A stretch of 64,000 bases of DNA from Collinsella aerofaciens (GTDB lineage: Bacteria > Actinomycetota > Coriobacteriia > Coriobacteriales > Coriobacteriaceae): NCBI RefSeq assembly GCF_963360655.1, contig NZ_OY725712.1, forward strand, positions 1,178,001-1,242,000. Direction: 5' to 3'. Position 1 is the stretch's first letter. Every line of letters begins with the position of its first letter. The translations under genes were made by a program, and so were the position numbers. The notes under the pieces are model-generated. The model ran no database searches, was not told the DNA's origin, and was given only the letters and a program-made list of their open reading frames with translations. This document shows, in pieces, positions 53,262 to 61,092 of the stretch.

Positions 53262-54734
53262 ATGAAGATCGTAGGCGTTGCCGCCTGTACTGTGGGTATC
53301 GCCCACACGTATATGGCCCAGAAGGCGATTCAGGATGAATGCGCCGCCCGTGGCATCGAGTGCAAGGTCGAGGCTCAGGGTGGCCTGGGTATCGAGAATG
53401 AGCTCACGCAGGAAGACGTGGACCCCGCCGACCTGGTCCTGGAGTCCGTCGACGTGGGTGTCGAGAACGAGGACCGTTTTGAGCAGAAGATGGCCGAGGG
53501 CAAGTTCCTGAAGGTCGGCACCTCTGATGTAATCGCCGATCCGGTAAAGATCATCGACCAGGCCATTGAGATCATCAAGGCGACGGGTGGCGCCGTTGAC
53601 GCGCCCAAGGCCGAGGCCAAGGCAGAGAAGAAGGCCGTCTCCGCTGCCCCGCAGGCCCCGACACCGGCGTCCAAGCAGTCTATCTTTGCCGATCCTGGCA
53701 AGACGCTGCTCAATGCATTCAATACCGGCGTTTCCTATTTTATCCCCATCGTCGTTATCGGCGGCGTGTTTCTTGCCTTCTCGCTGGCATCCGGTACCGC
53801 CGGCGCCAACGGCATGGAGGTTACGAACCCGCTGATGGTGAGCCTTAACACCATCGGCATGGCCGGCATCTCCATGATGATCCCGGTGCTTGCGGCATAC
53901 ATCTCCTACTCGATGGCCGGCAAGCCCGCGCTCGCCCCCGGTTTTGTCCTGGGCTACCTGGTCAATAACGCAGTCGTTACCCCTAACGGCAACAGCGTTT
54001 CGACCGGCTTCTTGGGCGCCATGATCATGGCGGTCATCTGCGGCTACTTTGTCCGCTGGATGAAGACCTGGAAGGTCAACAACACCATCCAGACCATCAT
54101 GCCCATCCTGATCATCCCGATTCTGACCTCGCTTGTCCTGGGCATGGCCTATATCTACATCCTGGCCACGCCGCTTGGCTTTGTGATGGACTGGCTCACC
54201 GGCGTGCTCGGCAGCCTGCAGGGCGGTTCCGCAGTTGTCCTGGGTCTGGTCATTGGCGTTATGACCGCCTTCGATATGGGTGGCCCCATCAACAAGACCG
54301 CCTCGACCTTCACCATGGCCATCATGGCCTCCGGTATCTACGGTCCTAACGGTATGTTCCGCGTCGCCGTCGCCGTTCCCCCGATCGCCTGTGGCCTCGC
54401 TGCGCTCATCGCCAAGAACAAGTTCGATGACGCTGACCGCCAGATGGGCATCTCCGCGCTGTTCATGGGCTGCATCGGTATTACCGAGGGCGCTATCCCC
54501 TTCGCGGTCAAGGACCTCGGTCACACCCTGCCCGGCATTTGCATCGGCTCTGCCGTGGGTGCGGCACTTGCCGCCTTCCAGGGCATCGACTGCTACGTCC
54601 CGCACGGTGGCTTTATCGTCGCCCTTGCCACCAACAACGTCGCGCTGTTCTGCCTGGACATCGTGATTGGCGCCGTGGTCGCCGCTGCAATCCTGATTGC
54701 CATGAAGCCCACGCTCGATAAGCAGGCCAAGTAA
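53262..54734 (+). CDS. PTS fructose-type transporter, fused IIB-IIC
   Basis: 490 aa from ATG 53262 (GAGGGAAGC upstream; the frame to 53160 is leader). The IIB domain (1-100) has phospho-accepting Cys9 in VAACTVGIAHTYMAQKAI. An Ala/Pro/Lys linker (about 105-130) leads to a IIC domain (about 140-490) with about eight to ten membrane helices and GGxxxGA-type loops (AFDMGGPINKTASTFTMA, GCIGITEGAIPFAVKD). The IIA partner is the last gene of the operon. It imports and phosphorylates a ketose-like sugar; fructose itself is not proven. First gene of the operon. Confidence 0.93.
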   Translation: MKIVGVAACTVGIAHTYMAQKAIQDECAARGIECKVEAQGGLGIENELTQEDVDPADLVLESVDVGVENEDRFEQKMAEGKFLKVGTSDVIADPVKIIDQAIEIIKATGGAVDAPKAEAKAEKKAVSAAPQAPTPASKQSIFADPGKTLLNAFNTGVSYFIPIVVIGGVFLAFSLASGTAGANGMEVTNPLMVSLNTIGMAGISMMIPVLAAYISYSMAGKPALAPGFVLGYLVNNAVVTPNGNSVSTGFLGAMIMAVICGYFVRWMKTWKVNNTIQTIMPILIIPILTSLVLGMAYIYILATPLGFVMDWLTGVLGSLQGGSAVVLGLVIGVMTAFDMGGPINKTASTFTMAIMASGIYGPNGMFRVAVAVPPIACGLAALIAKNKFDDADRQMGISALFMGCIGITEGAIPFAVKDLGHTLPGICIGSAVGAALAAFQGIDCYVPHGGFIVALATNNVALFCLDIVIGAVVAAAILIAMKPTLDKQAK

Positions 54735-54748
54735 ACCTTTAAGGACTC

Positions 54749-54836
54749 CGGTTGTGCGGAGGGATGGATTTGACTCCGCACAACCGCCCCTACACAACAA
54801 AATCCATCCGTACTGATAGGGCCCACATCTGGGTCC
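54749..54836 (+). other. Structured intercistronic RNA, candidate pseudoknot
   Basis: 13-bp stem 54749-54761 with 54774-54786 and a 12-nt loop. Ten loop bases GGATGGATTT (54762-54771) are perfectly complementary to AAATCCATCC (54800-54809), which allows an H-type pseudoknot. A further hairpin follows (54819-54825 with 54830-54836). No U-tract. Confidence 0.55.
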
Positions 54837-54878
54837 CAGGGAACTTTTGTCAAAAATCCTCTGGAGAAGGAGAACAAA

Positions 54879-56153
54879 ATGTCCAACCTCACCATCCGTC
54901 AGGCCGTTCAGGGCATGCTCAAGCTGCAGGATAGCGGCGATCACGCAACCATGGTCGGCATTGGCCCCATGAGCCCCAACCTGATTCAGGCCGTGTTCGA
55001 GCTTGCCAAGGACGAGGATTTCCCGCCCATGTTTATCGCCAGCCGCAACCAGGTCGATATGGACGAGATGGGCGCCGGCTACGTCAACGGTTGGGACCAG
55101 ACGCGCTTTGCCGCCGACATCAAGAAGGTTGCCGACGAGGTGGGTTACACCGGTCCGTACTACCTGTGCCGCGATCACGGCGGTCCGTGGCAGCGCGACG
55201 AGGAGCGTAACGCCCACCTGCCCGAGGACGAGGCCATGGAGCTCGCCCGCAAGTCCTTCGTCGCCGACATGGAGGCGGGCTTTGACCTGCTGATGGTCGA
55301 CCCCACCAAGGACCCCTATCAGATCGGCAAGGTTATTCCGCTCGACGTGGTGCTTCGCCGCACGATCGATCTTATCGACTACCTTGAGCAGTACCGTCGC
55401 GAGCATAACCTGCCCGAGGTCGCCTATGAGGTCGGTACCGAGGAGACCAATGGCGGCTTGACCTCTACCGATAAGTACGAGGAGTTCATTTCTCAGCTGC
55501 AGCCCGAGCTCGAGAAGCGCGGCTGCCCCATGCCCACCTTTATCGTCGGCCAGACCGGCACCCTTACCCGCTGGACGGAGCAGGTCGGTCACTACAACTT
55601 CAAGAACGCCCGCGAGCTTGCCGATATGGCCAAGCGCTATGGCGTGGGCCTGAAGGAGCACAACGCCGACTATCTGGACGACGCGACGCTGCTCGAGCAC
55701 ATCCCGGCACACGTGACCGCCTCCAACGTCGCTCCGCAGTATGGCACCGAGGAGACCCGCGCCTACCTCAAGCTCTGCGCCACCGAGCAGATCCTGGTCG
55801 ACAACGGTCTGTGCGATGACCCCTCCGACCTGTATCACACGCTGCTGGTCAAGGCTATCAAGACCGAGCGCTGGCGCAAGTGGATGACTGGCGACGACGT
55901 CAACCTGCAGGTCGATGACATCCTTGCCGACGATGAGCTCAGCCTGAAGATCCTGGATGTCTCCGGCCACTATGCGTTCAACGATCCCGAGGTCAAGGAG
56001 CAGGTCGAGAAGCTCTATCGCAACCTCGCTGCCCAGGACATCGACGGCAAGCGCTTTGTGATCGAGCACATCAAGCGCCCGATCAAGCAGTACGTCGTCG
56101 GTCTTAACCTCAAGGGCGTCACGAGCCGCATCGAGAAGGCTCTCGAGGACTAA
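54879..56153 (+). CDS. GatZ/KbaZ-family protein (tagatose-bisphosphate aldolase non-catalytic subunit-like)
   Basis: 424 aa, GAGAAGGAG before the ATG. COG4573-type TIM-barrel protein: TMVGIGPMSPNLIQAVFELA, CRDHGGPWQRDE, FDLLMVDPTKDP, VAYEVGTEETNGGL, HNADYLDDATLLEHI. GatZ and KbaZ were named as chaperone-like partners of GatY/KbaY aldolases, but no GatY homologue lies here. Members of this family have been shown in Agrobacterium to be D-tagatose-6-phosphate 4-epimerases, which would make fructose-6-phosphate for the aldolase encoded next. That role is inferred from context. Confidence 0.88.
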   Translation: MSNLTIRQAVQGMLKLQDSGDHATMVGIGPMSPNLIQAVFELAKDEDFPPMFIASRNQVDMDEMGAGYVNGWDQTRFAADIKKVADEVGYTGPYYLCRDHGGPWQRDEERNAHLPEDEAMELARKSFVADMEAGFDLLMVDPTKDPYQIGKVIPLDVVLRRTIDLIDYLEQYRREHNLPEVAYEVGTEETNGGLTSTDKYEEFISQLQPELEKRGCPMPTFIVGQTGTLTRWTEQVGHYNFKNARELADMAKRYGVGLKEHNADYLDDATLLEHIPAHVTASNVAPQYGTEETRAYLKLCATEQILVDNGLCDDPSDLYHTLLVKAIKTERWRKWMTGDDVNLQVDDILADDELSLKILDVSGHYAFNDPEVKEQVEKLYRNLAAQDIDGKRFVIEHIKRPIKQYVVGLNLKGVTSRIEKALED

Positions 56154-56172
56154 GTAGCTTTTCCTACACGAC

Positions 56173-56208
56173 GCCGGGCCTGGGGCATGTCCCAGCCGCA
56201 GGCCCGGC
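56173..56208 (+). other. Hairpin in the sugar operon, 5' of the aldolase gene
   Basis: 10-bp perfect stem GCCGGGCCTG/CAGGCCCGGC (56173-56182 with 56199-56208) just after the GatZ-like gene. No U-run. Confidence 0.5.
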
Positions 56209-56210
56209 AC

Positions 56211-56246
56211 ATAGGACAAAGGGACATCCCCTTTGTCCTATTTTTT
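56211..56246 (+). terminator. Terminator-shaped hairpin inside the sugar operon
   Basis: 13-bp perfect stem ATAGGACAAAGGG/CCCTTTGTCCTAT (56211-56223 with 56229-56241) followed directly by T6. It has full intrinsic-terminator form yet lies between two genes of one pathway, 33 bp before the aldolase start; it may attenuate read-through or be a palindromic repeat (GGACAAAGGGACATCCCC). Confidence 0.65.
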
Positions 56247-56278
56247 GAGTTTTGGATTCCTTCGAAGGAGTTTGCACC

Positions 56279-56962
56279 ATGAAGTTCTTTATCGATACTG
56301 CCAATCTGGACGAGATCGCCGAGGCCAAGAGCTGGGGCTGCCTGGCCGGTGTTACCACCAACCCGTCCCTGTACGCCAAGACCGGCGGCAAGCTTGCCGA
56401 CTTTGAGCCGCATATGCTCAAGATTGCCGAGCTCTGCGAGGGCCTGCCCGTTTCCGCCGAGTCTACCGCTACCACTGCCGAGGGTATGATCGAGGAGGGC
56501 AAGCGCCTTGCCGCCCTCGCCCCCAACATCGTAGTCAAGCTTCCCGTGTGCGAGGCCGGCCTTGCCGCCTGCCGTGCACTGGCCGATGCTGGCGTGCGCG
56601 TCAACATGACGCTCGTCTTCTCGCCGACGCAGGCCCTTATGGCCGCCAATGCCGGTGCTCGCTACATCAGCCCGTTTGTCGGTCGTTTCGATGACATCGC
56701 CGAGGACGGTATCTCGCAGCTCGACAACGTCGTGACCTGCATTAAGAACTACGACTGGACGGGCAAGAACGTCGACGACACCGTCGAGATCATCACCGCC
56801 TCGGTTCGTACGCCCAACCACGTGACCCAGGCCGCGCTACTCGGTGCCGATATTGCGACCGTGCCCATGGCCGCTCTCAAGAAGTGCCTGCATCATCCGC
56901 TGACCGACCAGGGCCTCGCCTCTTTTGAGGCTGACTGGCAGAAGGTCGTCGCTCAGGCTTAA
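56279..56962 (+). CDS. fsa: Fructose-6-phosphate aldolase / transaldolase-like protein
   Basis: 227 aa from ATG 56279 with AAGGAG 8 bp upstream. Small class I aldolase of the TalC/FSA group: FIDTANLDEIAEA at the start, GVTTNPSLYAK, Schiff-base Lys87 in NIVVKLPV, VNMTLVFSPTQALMAA and YISPFVGRFDDI. FSA splits fructose-6-phosphate to dihydroxyacetone and glyceraldehyde-3-phosphate; close relatives act as transaldolases, and the sequence alone does not decide between them. The operon partner transketolase would suit either. Confidence 0.92.
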   Translation: MKFFIDTANLDEIAEAKSWGCLAGVTTNPSLYAKTGGKLADFEPHMLKIAELCEGLPVSAESTATTAEGMIEEGKRLAALAPNIVVKLPVCEAGLAACRALADAGVRVNMTLVFSPTQALMAANAGARYISPFVGRFDDIAEDGISQLDNVVTCIKNYDWTGKNVDDTVEIITASVRTPNHVTQAALLGADIATVPMAALKKCLHHPLTDQGLASFEADWQKVVAQA

Positions 56963-57025
56963 CGAGTGGATTGCCCCGGCATCGCGTCATCCGGTGCCGG
57001 GGTTGTTCTCAAGAGAGGAATTCGT

Positions 57026-57856
57026 ATGACCAACCAGGAGCTGGCGAAGGTCGCCAATGAGGTCAGGAAGGGTGTCGTGACTGCGGTTCACGCGGCCAAG
57101 TCGGGACACCCGGGTGGATCGCTCGGTGCTGCCGACATCATGACGTATCTGTACTTTGAGGAAATGAATATCGATCCTGCCGACCCTCACAAGGCCGATC
57201 GCGATCGCTTTGTGCTCTCCAAGGGTCACGCGGCGCCGGGCCTGTATTCGGTGTTGGCAAATCGCGGCTATTTTCCCGTCGAAGAGCTCGAGACGCTCCG
57301 TCATATTGGCAGCCGACTGCAGGGCCATCCCAACATGAACGACGCCCCTGGCATCGATATGTCCACCGGATCGCTCGGTCAGGGCATCTCTGCTGCAGTT
57401 GGAATGGCGCTTGCCGCTAAGCACTGGGGCGACGGCTACCGTGTCTACACGTTGCTGGGCGACGGTGAGTGCGAGGAAGGCCAGGTGTGGGAGGCGGCCA
57501 TGTTCGCCGGCAACCATGCGCTCGACAATCTTGTTGCCGTCGTCGACCACAACGGCTTGCAGATTGACGGCACGATCGATGAAGTCAACTCGGCCATGCC
57601 GCTCGCTGACAAGTTCCGCGCCTTTAAGTGGCATGTGATCGAGCTCGCCGACGGTAACGACATGGCGCAGATTGCCGCCGCCTTTGCCGAGGCCCGCAAA
57701 GTGAGCGACTCGCCCGTGGCCATTATCGCCGAGACGGTGAAGGGCAAGGGCGTCTCCTTTATGGAAAACCAGGTGGGCTGGCACGGCAAGGCACCCAACG
57801 ATGAACAGTTTGAGCAGGCCATGGCCGAGCTCGCAGCAGCAGGGGAGGAGCTCTAA
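57026..57856 (+). CDS. Transketolase, N-terminal subunit
   Basis: 276 aa; ATG 57026 with AGAGAGGA upstream. Holds the thiamine-diphosphate-binding half of a split transketolase: AAKSGHPGGSLGAADIM, FVLSKGHAAPGLYSVLA, and the metal/TPP motif GDGECEEGQVWEAAMFAGNHALDNLVAVVDHN. Two-subunit transketolases are common in Actinobacteria and archaea. It overlaps the C-terminal subunit gene by one base (TAATG), consistent with a heterotetramer made in equal amounts. Confidence 0.95.
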   Translation: MTNQELAKVANEVRKGVVTAVHAAKSGHPGGSLGAADIMTYLYFEEMNIDPADPHKADRDRFVLSKGHAAPGLYSVLANRGYFPVEELETLRHIGSRLQGHPNMNDAPGIDMSTGSLGQGISAAVGMALAAKHWGDGYRVYTLLGDGECEEGQVWEAAMFAGNHALDNLVAVVDHNGLQIDGTIDEVNSAMPLADKFRAFKWHVIELADGNDMAQIAAAFAEARKVSDSPVAIIAETVKGKGVSFMENQVGWHGKAPNDEQFEQAMAELAAAGEEL

Positions 57857-58794
57857 TGGCAGACGTCAAGAAAGTCGCCACGCGCGTTAGCTATGGCGAG
57901 GCACTTGTCGAGCTGGGCAATGAGCGCGATGACTTTGTGGTTCTCGATGCCGACCTGGCCGCCGCCACGCAGACCGGTAAGTTTAAGGCTGCGCACCCTG
58001 AGCGCTTCTACGACGCCGGCATTGCCGAGAGCAACCTGATGGGTCTTGCCGCCGGCATCGCGACCACGGGCCGCGTTGCTTTTGCGAGCACCTTTGCGAT
58101 GTTTGCCGCCGGTCGCGCCTACGAGCAGGTCCGCAATTCCATCGGCTACCCGCACCTCAACGTCAAGATTGGCGCTACTCATGCCGGCATTTCGGTGGGC
58201 GAGGACGGCGCCACGCACCAGTGCTGCGAGGATATCGCACTCATGCGCACGATTCCGGGTATGACGGTGGTCGTTCCCGCCGACGACGTCGAGGCTCGTG
58301 CCTGTGTGCGCGCCGCCTATGAGTTTGAGGGCCCGGTTTACATGCGCTTCGGCCGCCTGGCAACACCGGTCATCAACGACTGCGAGGACTATGAGTTCAA
58401 GATTGGTCGCGGCGTGGTCGTGCGCGAGGGGTCCGATGTGACCATCATCGCTTGTGGCCTTATGGTCGCCGAGGCGCTTGAGGCTGCCGAGGCGCTCGCT
58501 GCCGATGGCATCGATGCCGAGGTCATCAACATGCATACGATCAAGCCGCTCGACGAACGCCTGGTTGTAGCCAGCGCCAAGAAGACCGGTCGCGTGGTCA
58601 CTGCCGAGGAGCATTCGATTATCGGCGGTCTTGGCGAGGCCGTTGCCTCGGTGCTAGCGGAGCAGTATCCGGTGCCGATGCGTCGCGTCGGCGTGCGCGA
58701 TGTGTATGGCGAGTCCGGCCCTGCGGTCGATTTGCTGCACAAGTACGGTTTGGACGCCGACGGCATCGAAGCTGCGGTCAGGTCTGTGTTGTAA
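57856..58794 (+). CDS. Transketolase, C-terminal subunit
   Basis: 312 aa. Second half of the split enzyme: a pyrimidine-binding domain with the activating Glu in AGIAESNLMGLAAGIA, the TPP-contact region FASTFAMFAAGRAYEQVRNSI, and the C-terminal transketolase domain (VTAEEHSIIGGLGEAVASVL). Together with the preceding gene it transfers two-carbon ketol units between sugar phosphates. A 12-nt gap leads to the PTS IIA gene. Confidence 0.95.
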   Translation: MADVKKVATRVSYGEALVELGNERDDFVVLDADLAAATQTGKFKAAHPERFYDAGIAESNLMGLAAGIATTGRVAFASTFAMFAAGRAYEQVRNSIGYPHLNVKIGATHAGISVGEDGATHQCCEDIALMRTIPGMTVVVPADDVEARACVRAAYEFEGPVYMRFGRLATPVINDCEDYEFKIGRGVVVREGSDVTIIACGLMVAEALEAAEALAADGIDAEVINMHTIKPLDERLVVASAKKTGRVVTAEEHSIIGGLGEAVASVLAEQYPVPMRRVGVRDVYGESGPAVDLLHKYGLDADGIEAAVRSVL

Positions 58795-58805
58795 GGAAGG
58801 TTTCC

Positions 58806-59258
58806 ATGGGATTTGTATCTGCCAACCAAGTGACGATAGGGTATACCGCCGCCTCGCGCGAGGATGCCCTGCATTATTTGTCCGATCAGGCCGTCGAGCT
58901 CGGCTTTGCTGACGACGCATCTGCCGTAGAGACTGCCTTCATGGCTCGCGAGAACGAGGCCGAGACTGGCCTTGTCGCCGGTTTTGCCGTTCCACATGCC
59001 AAAAGCGATGCTATCCACACGCCGGGCGTTGCCGTGCTTAAGCTGGTCGAGCCCGTTGAATGGCCGAGCTTCGATGGTGTGCCCGTCGATGTTGCGCTCG
59101 CGCTGTACGTGCCTGCCGGCGAGGCAGGAACCACGCACCTGCGCTTGCTCTCCAAGGCTGCCGTGATGCTGATGGACGCCGGCTTCCGTGACAAGGTGCG
59201 CGCGAGCACCGATCCCGTTGAGATTGCGGAGCTCATCAATAGCGGACTCGAAGACTAG
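58806..59258 (+). CDS. PTS fructose-type IIA component
   Basis: 150 aa with AAGGAAGG before the ATG. PTS EIIA type-2 fold with phospho-accepting His64 in GFAVPHAKSDAIHTPG. It accepts phosphate from HPr and passes it to Cys9 of the IIB domain encoded 5.5 kb upstream as the first gene of the operon. That IIA is last while IIBC is first marks this as one functional set. Followed by a GC-rich hairpin. Confidence 0.93.
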   Translation: MGFVSANQVTIGYTAASREDALHYLSDQAVELGFADDASAVETAFMARENEAETGLVAGFAVPHAKSDAIHTPGVAVLKLVEPVEWPSFDGVPVDVALALYVPAGEAGTTHLRLLSKAAVMLMDAGFRDKVRASTDPVEIAELINSGLED

Positions 59259-59300
59259 AACGGTCATCCCGTTCAATCAATTGATCCTTCTCCAAGGAAA

Positions 59301-59340
59301 AGGGCCGCGACGCCGTATGGGTGTCACGGCCCTATTTGCG
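59301..59340 (+). terminator. Probable terminator of the PTS operon
   Basis: 11-bp stem AGGGCCGCGAC/GTCACGGCCCT (59301-59311 with 59323-59333, one mismatch), then ATTTGCGTTT; a weak U-tract. Confidence 0.55.
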
Positions 59341-59390
59341 TTTCCCCAGATAAAACCTGCCAAAATAAACCTGTCCCTTTTTGGCAGGTT
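59341..59390 (+). repeat. REP-like palindromic repeat, copy 1
   Basis: 50 bp starting TTTCCCCAGATAAAACCTGC, with AACCTGCCAAAA and TTTTGGCAGGTT as inverted arms. Nearly the same as 59816-59864 and, inverted, 63016-63064. Confidence 0.8.
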
Positions 59391-59460
59391 AATCGGGGAC
59401 TATTTCACCGCAACTTAGGGCACGGTTAGGAAGTGTGCACCTTAAAGAGTGGAGCCCATG

Positions 59461-59632
59461 ATTAGAGAGGTCGCGCTCATCTCGCTAAATGTCTCTCTAA
59501 AGAGAAGGTTGGTTAGAGAGATAGCATTAGGCAATCTAGCAGCGAATTCGATACATCTCTCTTAATGTCTCTCTAAAACAAGGCGCTCATCTCTCTAAAG
59601 TTAGAGAGATGAGCGCCTTGTTTTAGAGAGAC
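59461..59632. repeat. Cluster of TCTCTCTAA/TTAGAGAGA sites ending in a 66-bp palindrome
   Basis: Six exact TTAGAGAGA or TCTCTCTAA words and at least three near matches in 172 bp. A longer unit, GCGCTCATCTC-N-CTAAA followed by TCTCTCTAAA, appears around 59473-59500 and again in 59554-59600. The last 66 bp (59567-59632) are a perfect palindrome with 32-bp arms and a 2-nt AG centre. It lies between the convergent 3' ends of the PTS operon and larE. No ORF. Confidence 0.85.
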
Positions 59633-59815
59633 GGAATGCCAAAATTCGTCCGTCAGCTACCATCTGCCAAAAATGACGGATAAAGGGCTCATCGAAGTAA
59701 TGGGTTCATCGACGAGCCGCAACCGCCGCTATCGGAAGAAGTAGATGCAGCCGAATTGCCCCTCTATCGTCTCTCGAAGTTTGATGGGTGCTAGGGGAGC
59801 GACTGCCTCGCGATA

Positions 59816-59864
59816 TTTCCCCAGATAAAACCTGCCAAAATAAACCTGTTCCTTTTTGGCAGGT
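59816..59864 (+). repeat. REP-like palindromic repeat, copy 2
   Basis: 49 bp; differs from copy 1 by one base in the loop (CTGTTCC for CTGTCCC). Confidence 0.8.
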
Positions 59865-59936
59865 CAGTTAACGCAGTGCAGGTTGAGCATATGCGAGCGA
59901 GCGGGCTCCGGGTGCGGTAAGGTGACGTGAAACAAG

Positions 59937-59963
59937 CGGGCGCTGACCTTTTGGTCGCGCCCG
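59937..59963 (-). terminator. Candidate terminator of larE
   Basis: Stem CGGGCGC-GACC/GGTC-GCGCCCG with one bulged T and a TTTT loop; on the minus strand it is followed by GCTTGTTT. A second perfect 12-bp hairpin (60014-60040) directly abuts the larE stop. Confidence 0.45.
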
Positions 59964-60040
59964 TGAAGTTGAGCGTCAGATTGCCGTGCCCGGGGCCTGC
60001 GCAGCGCCGAGCGGTTACGCCGTTTGTAAAACGGCGTAAC

Positions 60041-60919
60041 TTAAAGATTCATGTTGCCGTGAATGTAGGGGGTGACCTCGGGGGAGATATGGTCGCAGCC
60101 CAGTTCGCGCAGCGCGGACTTGATAACGGCGGGCAGCGGGGTCTTGCCCTTGTCGTCGACGGCGGCACCGCCGAGGGTGGCAATCTTGGCGACATCTGCG
60201 GGTGCGGCCTCGATATGCATGCAGCCGCCGACCAGGCGCGCGCGTACCTGTGCCAGATCAAGATCGTGCAGGTAATCCTCGCAGGCGCGAATCAGGGAGA
60301 CCTTCTCGCGCGTAAGCTCCTCGCCCGTGGGGACGCGCGTGGCAAGACATGCTCCCGCCGGCAGGTTCCAAACGGGATAACCCCATGCGCGCAGCAGCTC
60401 GCGCTCTTCGTCCTTGGTAAAGCCGACCTCCATAAGGGGTGAGCGTACGCCGAGCTCTTCTGCCGCACGCATGCCGGGGCGGTAGTCACCGCGATCGCTT
60501 GCATTGCTGCCATCGATGACGGTGGGAAAGCCGAGCGACTTGGCGTGGTTGACGATGGCGGTAAAGCCAGCGTGCTTGCAGTGGTAGCAGCGATTGGCAT
60601 CGTTGCAGGCTACTTGGGGGAGCTGCAACTGATCGACCGAAAGATTGAGCACGGGGAGCTTAAAATGCGCCCCTTCATTGGCTTGTCCATCAACGGACTG
60701 CTCAAACGAAGCCTGCTCGGGCGTGCCGATGAGCGGCGTGGTGAGATGGACGAGGAGGGTATTGGTAGGCATGATGCGGGCGCATACGGCGGCCAAAAAG
60801 CTGCTGTCAACGCCGCCGGAAAACCCGATAGCCACGCGCCCGTATGCCAAAAGCAGCTGTTCGAGCGCCGATAGCTTGTCTTGAAGCTCCTCTGCGGGTG
60901 CCGTGGTGTCTAAAATCAT
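60041..60919 (-). CDS. larE: ATP-dependent sulfur transferase LarE
   Basis: 292 aa, AAGGAA before the ATG. PP-loop ATP pyrophosphatase SGGVDSS (34-40). It adenylates a substrate carboxylate and donates sulfur during synthesis of the nickel-pincer nucleotide cofactor of lactate racemase. Cysteines: C111 and C114 in RCYHCK and C191 in CLATRVP, the last at the place of the sulfur-donating Cys of LarE. Three cysteines could instead bind a [4Fe-4S] cluster, as described for some LarE proteins. No larA, larB or larC lies in the window, so the partners must be elsewhere. Confidence 0.9.
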   Translation of the reverse strand: MILDTTAPAEELQDKLSALEQLLLAYGRVAIGFSGGVDSSFLAAVCARIMPTNTLLVHLTTPLIGTPEQASFEQSVDGQANEGAHFKLPVLNLSVDQLQLPQVACNDANRCYHCKHAGFTAIVNHAKSLGFPTVIDGSNASDRGDYRPGMRAAEELGVRSPLMEVGFTKDEERELLRAWGYPVWNLPAGACLATRVPTGEELTREKVSLIRACEDYLHDLDLAQVRARLVGGCMHIEAAPADVAKIATLGGAAVDDKGKTPLPAVIKSALRELGCDHISPEVTPYIHGNMNL

Positions 60920-61092
60920 GAAACGTTCCTTATCGTTGAGTACTCGATCGAAAACTATAATCCTAATGCGTTACTTGCCATAAGACTTCTATCTGTGTAA
61001 CGAAAGTGCAATATGGTATATACGTTATATACAAGTTGCCAAATGCGGTAGAGTTGCAGCAACGCGACAGCGAGAGTCGATGGGGGACCGAT

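Noticed and set aside
53085-56219. 1044-codon open frame on the minus strand
   Set aside because: It is the antisense shadow of the PTS IIBC and GatZ-like genes; those have clear motifs, ribosome sites and family lengths, while the antisense protein is low-complexity with no recognisable domain.
59461-59632. CRISPR array
   Set aside because: The short TTAGAGAGA words are irregularly spaced, occur in both orientations and have no unique spacers; no cas genes nearby.
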